Below are positions 27,782 through 36,906 of a stretch of 57,972 nt of DNA, in pieces. The position numbers were made by a program, and so were the translations under genes. The first letter of the stretch is position 1. Every line of letters begins with the position of its first letter. Source of the stretch: Rickettsia australis str. Phillips (GTDB lineage: Bacteria; Pseudomonadota; Alphaproteobacteria; Rickettsiales; Rickettsiaceae). A model generated the notes under the pieces. It saw only the letters and a list, made by a program, of their open reading frames with translations. It was not told the origin of the DNA and did not search any database. The stretch covers positions 1 through 57,972 of the forward strand of contig NZ_AKVZ01000021.1 in NCBI RefSeq assembly GCF_000273745.1, read 5' to 3'.

Positions 27782-28783
27782 CTACTTAATTTTATTGTTC
27801 TTTAATATTTCAGCTACTTCAAGAGCAGCATAGGTAAATATACCTGTTGCACCGGCACGTTTAAAACTAATTAATGACTCCATCAAAGCTCTCTCCCAAT
27901 CAATTACTCCTGCTGCTGCTGCAAATTTTAACATTGCATATTCTCCGCTAACCTGATATGCAAAAAGTTTAGCATTAAAATTATTTGCCGCTTCACGAAT
28001 AACATCCAAAAACATCATACCCGGTTTAACCATTACCATATCGGCTCCCTCTGCTATATCATGCTCAATCTCAAGCATTGCTTCCTTAACATTACGTACA
28101 TCCATTTGATAGCTTGATTTATCTAAATAATTCTTTTTATTACTCTTAACAGCAGCACGAAACGGACCGTAAAAGCTTGAAGCATATTTAGCGGCATAAG
28201 CAAGAATTCCAACATTTATAAATCCTTCTTTGTCAAGGTATTCCCTTATAGCCCCGATTCTTCCATCCATCATATCGGAAGGTGCAACAATATCTACTCC
28301 GGCTTTTGCTAGCACTAATGCTTGATTACATAAAGCTCTTACCGATCTATCATTATCAACTTCTACGTGATGCACAATACCGTCATGACCGCTTGTAGTG
28401 TAAGGATCAAGTGCTACATCACATATTATACCGATATCGATATTAGCGTTTTTGATGCTTCTAATAGTTCTACATATTAAATTATCTAAATTATAAGCCT
28501 CGTCGGCATTTTCACTTTTTAGACCTTGATCAATACTCGGGAATAATGCAATAGCATTAATACCAAGCTCTGCTGCTTCTTTTGCCGTTTCTACTATTTG
28601 ATCGATCGATAAACGATATATATCGGGCATAGTCTTAATTTCTTGTCTTTCATTATATCCTTCAACAACAAATAAAGGCAACACTAAATCACTAATCGAT
28701 AAATTACTTTCGGCTATTAACTCTCTAAGCCAAAAAGCTTTTCTATTTCTTCTAAGTCTAATATAGGGGTACATAAAATTCAT
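27782..28783 (-). CDS. hemB: Delta-aminolevulinic acid dehydratase (porphobilinogen synthase)
   Basis: This 333-residue enzyme condenses two 5-aminolevulinate molecules into porphobilinogen. It begins with the typical YPYIRLRRNRKAFWLREL block. The two active-site lysines are visible, in YAAKYASSFYGP and in MVMVKPGMM. The GAIREYLD and QVSGEYAM blocks are also conserved. Cysteines of a zinc site are not seen in the usual ICDVALDPYTTSGHDG region, so it is a magnesium-type enzyme. A second in-frame Met at codon 4 is an alternative start. hemD lies at 5.1-5.8 kb. Confidence 0.95.
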   Translation of the reverse strand: MNFMYPYIRLRRNRKAFWLRELIAESNLSISDLVLPLFVVEGYNERQEIKTMPDIYRLSIDQIVETAKEAAELGINAIALFPSIDQGLKSENADEAYNLDNLICRTIRSIKNANIDIGIICDVALDPYTTSGHDGIVHHVEVDNDRSVRALCNQALVLAKAGVDIVAPSDMMDGRIGAIREYLDKEGFINVGILAYAAKYASSFYGPFRAAVKSNKKNYLDKSSYQMDVRNVKEAMLEIEHDIAEGADMVMVKPGMMFLDVIREAANNFNAKLFAYQVSGEYAMLKFAAAAGVIDWERALMESLISFKRAGATGIFTYAALEVAEILKNNKIK

Positions 28784-28959
28784 ATCTCATTTTAGTTAAT
28801 AACTTGGATTCTAATGTATAAAATATATAACTTAACTATCTTATAGTAAAAAGTATTGCATTACAAAAAGAAATTTTTCTTGCAATTTATAAAAAATTTA
28901 AGCAAACTAACGAAAATAAAGATATGGTTTAATTATGTAAATAAGTATAGGAATTTAAT

Positions 28960-29993
28960 ATGGCACAAGATAATATTCCAAAATCAGTAAAAGATAGAAT
29001 ATAAAGAGTGGGAAAACAAAACAACTATGTCAGATACCCCGCCAAAAAATACAAAACCGGCTGTGCCTCCAAAACCTACTCCTGAGACAATAAAGACATG
29101 GAGTGAGGAACATAAAAAACAGACTGACTTAACTACACATTCCCAAGCACTTGATATATTTGTCGATACCCCATCTCCACAAGTTGAAACCCAAAAGCCT
29201 ATTATTTTTTCAAAACCGGTTCCGGAACACACAAAAGTACCGGAAGAAACACCTAAAAAACAATCCAATTTAACCGTACAAGAAAAAATAGAGCAATTTT
29301 TTAAAAATCATAATATTGATACCAAAGATGCTTTTATTCCGGAATTTAGCCGCTATATAGAATTAAGCAATTCTATGGCAGGGGAAGCGTCTTGACGTTA
29401 CTGTTAAAGCTTATGAACAATCATTAGGACGACTAATAAATCAAGTAGGAGTACCTCAAAAAGAGTTTGTTTCTTTTATAGAAGATGAGCTAATAAAGAA
29501 TCATCCACATAAAGATAAATTTGAGAAAATCAATCAACATTATAAATTACCTGAGCCACCTAAATTATCTGATATAATTGATAATCTTAGAGAATTAGTA
29601 AACAGTGATGATATAATAGCTAATTTAAAACAAAGTAGAAAACACATTGAATTTCAAGAGAAAGTAAACAACCTTATTCAAATTTATGACGATAATAAAC
29701 ATAATCCAGCTGCTATAACTAAAGTTGAAACAAAATTGAAAGAGTTAGGTAAATGGTGTGAAGAAACTACAAAAATGGATAATAATCCTATTTGGAAAAA
29801 TATTGGTAATTTTATAAAATATTCATTTACCGGAGATAAAGCTAAAGCTGCTTTTTATAAAGACGCTATAAAAAATTCTACTCAAAATACTAAAAAAGCT
29901 ATAGCAGAAATACAAAAATCTCTTACTAATCCTTCTCCTCATTCATCTAATGTTCCACCGTCAAAGAATAAAGGAGAAAGATATAGAAGCTAA
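28960..29993 (+). pseudogene. Rickettsia-specific proline-rich/helical protein, frameshifted
   Basis: The gene begins with ATG at 28960 (MAQDNIPKSVK) behind an AGGA site and hits a stop after 14 codons. A 1-nt shift restores KIEYKEWENKTT, then a Pro/Thr-rich section (PPKNTKPAVPPKPTPETIK), and NIDTKDAFIPEFSRY. A second 1-nt shift at about 29391 (GEALDVTVKAYEQ expected) leads to a long helical end with DELIKNHPHKDKFEKINQHY and KWCEETTKMDNNPIWKNIGN, ending at 29993. No domain is recognised. It may have been a secreted or effector-like protein. Confidence 0.65.
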
Positions 29994-31936
29994 TAAAAAC
30001 TTTTAGGATCGATATCTATTTTTAGATGGCAAAAAGAAGGAATTTTTATAAGGCTTAGCCAAAATTTTAAATATTTCTGCAAATTAAATTTCTTACCAGC
30101 TATAATGAGTATCCGGTAACGATATTTACCGGCGAGCTTTGACATTAATGAGCTTGCCGGTCCTAAAATTTTCACGTTTGCTTTCGGTGCAATTCGTACC
30201 ATATCTCGTGCTATTTCTAGAATTTTAGATTCACTAGAACCTGATAAAATTATCGATGCTGTTTTAGAAAAGGGCGGCATATCTGCTGATTTTCTTATTT
30301 CAAGTTCATGCGCAAAAAAACTGTCTTCATCACCGGCTTTAACATAACTAAAAATTATATTATCAGGATAATAGCTTTGTAAATATACTACACCTTTACT
30401 ATCTCCCCTACCAGCTCTACCGCCTACTTGATGCAGTAGCTGAAAAGTTCGCTCAGATGCTCTAAGGTCGGCATTATTACTACCAAGGTCAGCATCTATT
30501 ACTCCAACTAAAGTAAGATTCGGAAAATGATAGCCTTTCGTTATCATTTGCGTTCCTATTAATATATCAATTTCTAGATTTTCCATTTGATGTAGAAGTT
30601 GTGCTATTTTTTCCGGATTTTTAGCATGATCTTTACTTATCAACGCAATTTTACTCTCAGGAAAAAGTGCCTTTGCTTCTTCCTCTATCCTTTCTATTCC
30701 TGGACCACAGATAGTTAATGTTTCACCATCTAGACATTCAGGACAAGAACTAAAAATTTTACTTTGATAACCGCAATGGTGACATTCAAGTTTTTTAGTT
30801 GCTTTATGTACTACCATCCAAGAAGAGCAGAATTTACAGGTAAATCTGTGACCACAAGCTTTGCATAGCATGAGCGGAGCATAACCACGCCTATTAAGAA
30901 ATAATAATACTTGCTTTTTATTATCTAAATTATCCTTGATAGCTTCTATAAGAATCTTGGATAAATAGGAATTCTTAGCTAGCTTTTCTTTAGTCATGTC
31001 GATTATTTCTATATTTGGCAAATCGACATCTTTATATCTATTAACCAATGTAACTCGTTGATATTTACCTATTGCTATATTATATATCGTTTCAATGGAC
31101 GGTGTTGCCGAGCACAAAATGATTTGTGCTTTATCAAATCTACCCCTTACGATAGCCGTATCCCTAGCATTATATAATATACCGTCATCTTGTTTATAGG
31201 AATCGTCATGCTCCTCATCTATAACTATTAAACCGAGATTTTTAAAAGGTAAAAACAAACTACTTCTAGCCCCAATTACTACTTTAACTTTCTCGCTTAA
31301 TATACCTCTTAAAATCATTTTCTTTTGAGCTTTGGTAACGTTTGAGTTCCATATGATAGGCTCAAAACCGAATCGCTCTATAAAACGATTAATAATTTGT
31401 GTACTTAAAGCAATTTCAGGCAACATAACAAGCACTTGTTTGCCTTTTGCTAAGTAGTCTGCTATTAGATGAAAATATATTTCCGTTTTACCTGACCCCG
31501 TAACACCTTTAATAATCACAGGCTTACGGCTTTCATTTAAGACTGTTACTGCCCTATTCTGCTCTTCTGACAAATTAGGTAGCACAAAGTTATTATTTAC
31601 TTTCTGCTCTTTAACTTTAATCGGTTTTTCAGCAATATCTATAGGTAATACTAACTTGGCTATGCTTCCAAGTTCCGACATATAGTAGCTGCTCATCCAT
31701 TTAATTAATTCTAAAACTTCTAAAGTAATATTTAAATTTAACGGGACTTTTTCTTTTACGGTTTTTAGCTTTTTTGCTTCAGGAATAGTGGTGAATTCCC
31801 ATATTATGCCGGTTAATTCCTTATTTCTAAAAGGCACTACAACAAGATCACCGATATTTAGCTCTAAGTCTTCAGTTATTAAATAATCTAAAGGGAATAA
31901 TTTTGCTGCCGGTAATAATATTTTTGCTATTCGCAT
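29990..31936 (-). CDS. priA: Primosomal protein N' (replication restart helicase)
   Basis: This 648-residue superfamily 2 helicase rebuilds stalled forks and reloads DnaB. It has an N-terminal DNA-binding part, Walker [10 protein letters not shown] (144-152), the DEEH box in [11 protein letters not shown], motif VGGRAGRG near the end, and eight zinc cysteines ([24 protein letters not shown]). It is shorter than E. coli PriA (732), mainly at the N-terminus. Its stop codon region overlaps the end of the broken proline-rich gene by 4 bp. It is divergent from ubiX with a 64-bp gap. Confidence 0.95.
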   Translation of the reverse strand: MRIAKILLPAAKLFPLDYLITEDLELNIGDLVVVPFRNKELTGIIWEFTTIPEAKKLKTVKEKVPLNLNITLEVLELIKWMSSYYMSELGSIAKLVLPIDIAEKPIKVKEQKVNNNFVLPNLSEEQNRAVTVLNESRKPVIIKGVTGSGKTEIYFHLIADYLAKGKQVLVMLPEIALSTQIINRFIERFGFEPIIWNSNVTKAQKKMILRGILSEKVKVVIGARSSLFLPFKNLGLIVIDEEHDDSYKQDDGILYNARDTAIVRGRFDKAQIILCSATPSIETIYNIAIGKYQRVTLVNRYKDVDLPNIEIIDMTKEKLAKNSYLSKILIEAIKDNLDNKKQVLLFLNRRGYAPLMLCKACGHRFTCKFCSSWMVVHKATKKLECHHCGYQSKIFSSCPECLDGETLTICGPGIERIEEEAKALFPESKIALISKDHAKNPEKIAQLLHQMENLEIDILIGTQMITKGYHFPNLTLVGVIDADLGSNNADLRASERTFQLLHQVGGRAGRGDSKGVVYLQSYYPDNIIFSYVKAGDEDSFFAHELEIRKSADMPPFSKTASIILSGSSESKILEIARDMVRIAPKANVKILGPASSLMSKLAGKYRYRILIIAGKKFNLQKYLKFWLSLIKIPSFCHLKIDIDPKSFY

Positions 31937-32000
31937 ATATAATGTATTTTATAATTTTTTTTTTATTATATACTAAATTTAATGGATTGTAGAAATTTAG

Positions 32001-32570
32001 ATGATAAGAGATAAAAAGATTATTATAGCAATTTCCGGAGCATCAGGTGCTATATACGGTATTCGTTTGCTTGAAGTACTAAAAGAGCAAAATATCGAGA
32101 CTCATTTGGTTATTTCAGAGGGAGCAGCTCTTACTATAAAGCTCGAAACCAAATATTCTATAGATGAAGTAAAGTTTCTAGCGAATTATTGTTATGATGA
32201 TAAAGATTTAGGAGCTGCTATTTCAAGCGGTTCTTTTAAAATTTCGGGGATGGTAATAGCTCCTTGTAGTATGAAGACCTTAGCAAGTATTGCTCACTCA
32301 ATGGAAGATAGTTTAATTAGTAGAGCAGCAGGGGTTATACTTAAAGACAGACGAAAGCTTATTTTAATGACTCGTGAAACGCCTTTGCATATTGGATATT
32401 TAGAAAATATGTTAAAAGTAGCGAATTACGGCGGTATCATAGCACCGCCCGTGCCGGCTTTTTATAATAATCCTAAAGCAATAGATGATATAGTGAACCA
32501 TTCTATTACTAGAGTTCTAGATTTTTTTGGTATTGAAACTAATTTAATTAAACGCTGGAGGAGTGTTTAG
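32001..32570 (+). CDS. ubiX: Flavin prenyltransferase UbiX
   Basis: This 189-residue flavoprotein has the N-terminal [20 protein letters not shown] nucleotide loop and the conserved [17 protein letters not shown] and [16 protein letters not shown] blocks. It joins a dimethylallyl group to FMN to make the cofactor for the decarboxylase UbiD in ubiquinone synthesis. The family forms dodecamers. No ubiD is in the window. Divergent from priA. Confidence 0.94.
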   Translation: MIRDKKIIIAISGASGAIYGIRLLEVLKEQNIETHLVISEGAALTIKLETKYSIDEVKFLANYCYDDKDLGAAISSGSFKISGMVIAPCSMKTLASIAHSMEDSLISRAAGVILKDRRKLILMTRETPLHIGYLENMLKVANYGGIIAPPVPAFYNNPKAIDDIVNHSITRVLDFFGIETNLIKRWRSV

Positions 32571-32612
32571 GTACAGTAGATGTTATTCCTGCGTGGATCA
32601 AAAACGCGTTCG

Positions 32613-32716
32613 ATGTCATACCGTGGCCTTGACCACGGGTATCCAGAAAAATAACTAAAAATACTAACATTGTTAGTATTTTTAACTGGATCCTGTGAAT
32701 AAATCACGGGATGACA
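32613..32716. repeat. RPE, CATACCGTGG type
   Basis: ATGTCATACCGTGGCCTTGA and TCACGGGATGACAC are the outer arms. In the middle, a second palindrome (ACTAACATTGTTAGT) makes a hairpin with flanking AAAATA/TATTTTT. It sits between ubiX and dnaB. Confidence 0.88.
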
Positions 32717-32756
32717 CTGTATACTTTTCAAACCCCAATAAACTTTAACAAACAAA

Positions 32757-34241
32757 ATGGCACATAATAAAATAAATAACGACACAAATATACTAACTGA
32801 TGATGAAGATAATTTACCCGTACCAAGGGTTTTACCTTCAAATGTTCAAGCAGAGCAAATGCTACTTGGGGCGATTTTAACCAACAATGAATTACTAAAT
32901 TACGTATCGGAATTTTTACGTGAGGAACATTTTTTTGAACCTATTCATCAAAAAATATATAACGCAATTGAAAAAATTACCGCAAAAGGTTTGATAGCTA
33001 CACCTATTACTTTACGTAGTATGTTAACTCAAGATGAACTATTTCAAGAAATAGAAGGAGCAGAGTATTTAGCAAAATTGATAACTATGTCAATGATGGT
33101 AATAAATCCGGTTGATTACGGTAAAATAATATATGATTTAGCAATAAAGCGTCATTTAATAAATATCGGTGAAGAAGTAGTAAATAATGCCTATAATTCT
33201 TCATTAGAAGTTGAAGCAAAAGAACAGATTGAATATGCCGAAGCTAAACTTTACGATTTAGCTAGCGAAGGCTTGAATGCAAAAAGTTTTACCAAAATCG
33301 GTATATCTATTTCAGAGTCACTAGCTAGTATTAATAGAGCTATGAAAAATAATGATCATGTAATCGGTATATCTACTGGTTTGCTTGATCTAGATAATAA
33401 ATTATTCGGCTTTCATAATTCTGATCTTATAATTCTTGCAGGACGTCCGTCGATGGGTAAAACGGCATTTGCTATAAATCTTGCACTTAACGCCTGTAAT
33501 AATATGCGTCTTAAAAATATTATGGATAATCAAGAAATTCAGTCGGTAGGTTTTTTCTCGTTAGAAATGTCCTCAGAACAGCTAACCACACGTCTACTTT
33601 CAATGTGTGCAGAAATTGATTCTACTTCTCTTCGTACGGGGATTCTAGGTGAAGAAAAATATAACCGTCTTCGCAAAGAAGCAAATACTTTATCGGAATT
33701 ACAATTTTTTATCGATGATACCCCTGCTCTATCTATTTCCGCTATAAGAACAAGAGCTAGAAGAATGAAACGCAAGCATAATCTTGGTATATTATTTATC
33801 GATTATCTACAATTAATTAGAGGAGCGACTAAATCCGAAAATAGAGTTAGTGAAATTTCAGAGATTACACAAGGTTTAAAAGCGATAGCAAAAGAGTTAA
33901 ATATTCCGGTGATTGCCTTATCTCAGCTTTCAAGAGCGGTAGAACTGCGTGAGGACAAAAAACCTATGCTATCTGACCTTAGAGAATCAGGAACTATAGA
34001 ACAGGATGCGGATATAGTAATGTTTATTTACCGTGAAGAATATTATTTAACTAGAAAAGAACCGGCAGCAGGCGATGCTAAACATGCCGAATGGTTAGAT
34101 AAGCTTAATAAAGTATATAATATTGCCGATATAATTGTTGCAAAACATCGTAACGGACCGGTTGGAAATGTTCCACTTTATTATGATAGTCAATTTTCTA
34201 AATTTGGTAATTTGGAGAAAAAAATTTTTAATTCTGTTTAA
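32757..34241 (+). CDS. dnaB: Replicative DNA helicase
   Basis: This 494-residue hexameric helicase has the DnaB N-terminal domain (about 25-125; QAEQMLLGAILTNN), a linker, and the RecA-like domain with Walker A GRPSMGKT (229-236), LFIDYLQLI (Walker B) and the SQLSRAVE and LRESGTIEQDAD blocks. It unwinds DNA at the fork and is loaded after restart by PriA, whose gene is 800 bp upstream. No intein is present. An acidic start (NILTDDEDNLP) precedes the usual first helix. Confidence 0.97.
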   Translation: MAHNKINNDTNILTDDEDNLPVPRVLPSNVQAEQMLLGAILTNNELLNYVSEFLREEHFFEPIHQKIYNAIEKITAKGLIATPITLRSMLTQDELFQEIEGAEYLAKLITMSMMVINPVDYGKIIYDLAIKRHLINIGEEVVNNAYNSSLEVEAKEQIEYAEAKLYDLASEGLNAKSFTKIGISISESLASINRAMKNNDHVIGISTGLLDLDNKLFGFHNSDLIILAGRPSMGKTAFAINLALNACNNMRLKNIMDNQEIQSVGFFSLEMSSEQLTTRLLSMCAEIDSTSLRTGILGEEKYNRLRKEANTLSELQFFIDDTPALSISAIRTRARRMKRKHNLGILFIDYLQLIRGATKSENRVSEISEITQGLKAIAKELNIPVIALSQLSRAVELREDKKPMLSDLRESGTIEQDADIVMFIYREEYYLTRKEPAAGDAKHAEWLDKLNKVYNIADIIVAKHRNGPVGNVPLYYDSQFSKFGNLEKKIFNSV

Positions 34242-34300
34242 ATCAGAATTGCCTTAACGTCATTGCGAACGACTAAAGACGTTGTTGCATGGGTCGATTT

Positions 34301-34466
34301 ATTTCATTCCCGCGGAGGCAGGAATCCACCGTTGTCATACCGAGGCTTAATCGCGGTATCCAAAAATACAACTTTAAAATACTAAATTTTAGTATTTTTA
34401 ACCCCGTGATGTCAAGCCACGGGGTTAAAGTCATTTTCTGGATCCCCGCCTATGCGGGAATGAAAT
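34301..34466. repeat. RPE nested inside another RPE
   Basis: The outer arms ATTTCATTCCCGCGGAGGCA (34301) and CTATGCGGGAATGAAAT (ending 34466) pair with each other. Between them is a complete CATACCGTGG-type element (about 34333-34430; TGTCATACCGAGGCTTAATC ... TGTCAAGCCACGGGGTTAAAG) with its own central TAAATTTTA-type hairpin. A short GTCATTGCGAACG arm lies just before at 34259. Confidence 0.75.
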
Positions 34467-34487
34467 CGGACAGCTAGAGAATATCAA

Positions 34488-34735
34488 TTATTTCATCAAA
34501 ATTTTCACGTCGTTTATTTTTTCTACCCATTTTATTGCTTTATCAAGCAACTCATTATTATTGTTATTATAAAGCCAAATCTTATTATCAGGAATAAACT
34601 TACCGGGCTTTATTATTATAGTACCATCACTTAAGGTTAAAACTTGTATCTGTTTTCCTGCGTATTTTTTCCTAATGAGATTTGCCAGTTATTTCTTACT
34701 TGTTTTATTGTTTTTATATTTTTTTCTACTATCAT
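34488..34735 (-). pseudogene. Small AbrB/VapB-like antitoxin, frameshifted
   Basis: Leftward from ATG at 34733-34735 the frame reads MIVEKNIKTIKQVRNNWQIS and then needs a 1-nt shift to continue KYAGKQIQVLTLSDGTIIIK, PGKFIPDNKIWLY and an end helix DKAIKWVEKI. Short strands with a DGTIIIKP turn resemble AbrB-type swapped-hairpin antitoxins; this is a weak call. No toxin gene is next to it. Confidence 0.4.
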
Positions 34736-34773
34736 AGTATTTAATAGTTAATTTAGTTACTATATTAACAAGT

Positions 34774-35867
34774 TCATAGCCCATTATAAGCATTCCGATA
34801 ATTACGCATATAATAATTAGATATCGTTTTTGTAATTATTACAAGAATCATACCGGCAAACCCTAAAATTGTAATAAAAGCATTAGGTACTACTACTGCT
34901 ACAATATAAGCCGGTAATATAGTAACAATAGAAGCTGTCATATTACGAAGTACTACATTCGGTATCGAATTCATAAACATAGTTTTAAGAGAATCACATA
35001 GCCCTACTCCTAGTATTGAGATAGCGATAGCAAAAATTAAAATTATCCAAACTAATAATTGTACGGACTGCCATTTTGCTATATTACTTAATTCAATCTC
35101 CTACTTCTACATTACTGGTAATCATTTGTTGATAAAATGTTGGATTATTATGATTTACTACAATCAGAACACTACAAGTCCAAATTATATATACTATTGC
35201 AGGAATTAAACTGCCAAATAAAAATGCCGTCTTTAGCATTTTAGCATCTTTGTTACAATAATTAGTTAAGGTATGGAAGATTACTTGGAAACCAAATGCA
35301 GTAAAAACTACCGGAGTTACTACACTCCATATAGATATTTCTTTATAATTTGGTGAGAATAAAGGTAAATTATCCCACTGAATCATGGAAACAAGTCCAA
35401 TAACTAAAATTGCAATTATTATAAGTAACCAGATAAATAGCACTCGATTTATATAATCTACTAACTTTAGAGGTAATAATAATATTAGAATGCTAATAAT
35501 AACATACCATGCTCCTATATAAGTTATACTTGTATCTAAAGCTAATAACTTCTGTAATATTGAAGAACCTCCATATATAAATACTGCAAGTAAAACATGT
35601 GAAAGGAGCTTAAGGCTTACCGTACCGATGATTTGTGCAGTATGTCCTGAAAAATATTTTCCCAATGCCCCATGGTTAAACCTTTACCAGCTTGAAGATT
35701 AAGCTTTAGATTAATTAAAAAAGTATAATATATTATAAACCAAATTATAAACATCAATGTTATACTAGGTATTATACCTAATTTTGCTCACACCATAGGC
35801 AGTGCTATCATACCGCTACCTATACAGTACCTGAAATTAATAGGATCGAACCAATAAGTTTTTGCAT
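34774..35867 (-). pseudogene. Aromatic amino acid permease (HAAAP/TyrP-like), broken
   Basis: Leftward from ATG at 35865-35867 the sequence reads MQKLIGSILLISGT, then in another frame IGSGMIALPM, the HAAAP first-helix signature, interrupted by an in-frame stop. A frame change near 35660 leads into a 190-codon piece (GKYFSGHTAQIIGTVSLKLL; TPVVFTAFGFQVIFHTLTNY), then a 1-nt shift at 35093 gives the last part with ELSNIAKWQSVQLLVWIILI and ISILGVGLCDSLK. At least four lesions. TyrP/Mtr-type permeases import tyrosine or tryptophan. Confidence 0.8.
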
Positions 35868-36159
35868 AATTTAACGAAGTTTAGATTAAAGAAAAAAGTA
35901 TGTAATTTTTTCTAAAACGAAAATCAGCTAAAAAAAGAAGATAAGATTTTAAAGGAAAAGGTTTTGATAAGTAAAATTAACATTCGTGTAATTTTGTTAA
36001 AATATATATGGCGATATGGTATAATTATATTAATTATTTATGTCAAATTATTAATATTGCTTTTTAAGGGTATTTTTGTATGTTTTTATTAGACATTTTC
36101 CTAAATAACCTCTAACAGCCGGTTTAGAAAGATGTCTATGAAATTTACTATATTTAAAA

Positions 36160-36849
36160 ATGCAAAGATTAGCCAAAATAATTAGTAATGCAGGAATATG
36201 TTCTAGGCGTGATGCTGAAAAGCTTATAGCTGAAGGACAGGTAAAAGTAGACGGCATTACAATTTTATCACCGGCTACAAATGTTAATATTAGTAATCAA
36301 ATCGAAGTATCAGGCATATTAATCAATAATATACAAAAACCAAGGCTTTGGATTTATTATAAGCCTGTGGGTTTAATTACTACTCATAAAGATCCATTAT
36401 TTCGTAAAACGGTTTTTGAACAGCTAACAGGTTTACCTCGTGTTATTTCAATAGGTAGGCTGGATTTAAATAGCGAAGGTTTGTTATTACTAACTAATAG
36501 CGGTGACTTAGCTCGTCAGTTTGAGCTACCTTCAAATAGGTTAAAGCGAGTATATCATGTTAGGGCATATGGGAAGTCTGATATTTTACTAAAAAGCGAT
36601 TATAAAAATTTAGAAATTGACGGGATATTTTATAATCCTCATTCGATAAAGTTACTTAAGCAAAATAAAAGTAATTCTTGGTTTGAAGTAGTTTTATTTG
36701 AAGGAAAAAATCGTGAAATTAGAAGAATATTCGAGTATTTTGGACTAAAAGTGCACAAATTAATTAGGATTCAATATGGTAGTTTTACAATAGATAATCT
36801 AAAACCTGGAGCTTATAAAGAAATAAATAATAAAATACTGGGAAAATAA
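36160..36849 (+). CDS. rluB: 23S rRNA pseudouridine synthase (RluB/RsuA family)
   Basis: This 229-residue protein has an S4 RNA-binding domain (residues 1-50; LAKIISNAGICSRRDAEKLI) and a pseudouridine synthase domain with the catalytic SIGRLDLNSEGLLLLTNSG motif (the Asp is the nucleophile). It modifies a uridine of rRNA; whether the site is that of RluB or of RsuA/RluF cannot be told with certainty, but alphaproteobacterial RluB is likeliest. It runs ahead of the pentapeptide gene in the same direction, 57 bp apart. Confidence 0.88.
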   Translation: MQRLAKIISNAGICSRRDAEKLIAEGQVKVDGITILSPATNVNISNQIEVSGILINNIQKPRLWIYYKPVGLITTHKDPLFRKTVFEQLTGLPRVISIGRLDLNSEGLLLLTNSGDLARQFELPSNRLKRVYHVRAYGKSDILLKSDYKNLEIDGIFYNPHSIKLLKQNKSNSWFEVVLFEGKNREIRRIFEYFGLKVHKLIRIQYGSFTIDNLKPGAYKEINNKILGK

Positions 36850-36906
36850 TTAGTAATGTGTTATTATTAACGTATTTTAACTAATCATATAGAAAATAGA
36901 AAACAT

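Noticed and set aside
29000..29268. Leftward Cys/Gly/Val-rich frame
   Set aside because: It is the antisense shadow of the Pro/Thr-rich section of the broken gene at 28960-29993.
34289..34477. Open frame of 62 codons downstream of dnaB
   Set aside because: It lies wholly in nested RPEs; its residues (FPRRQES, IPAYAGM) are the usual translation of the repeats and there is no ribosome-binding site.
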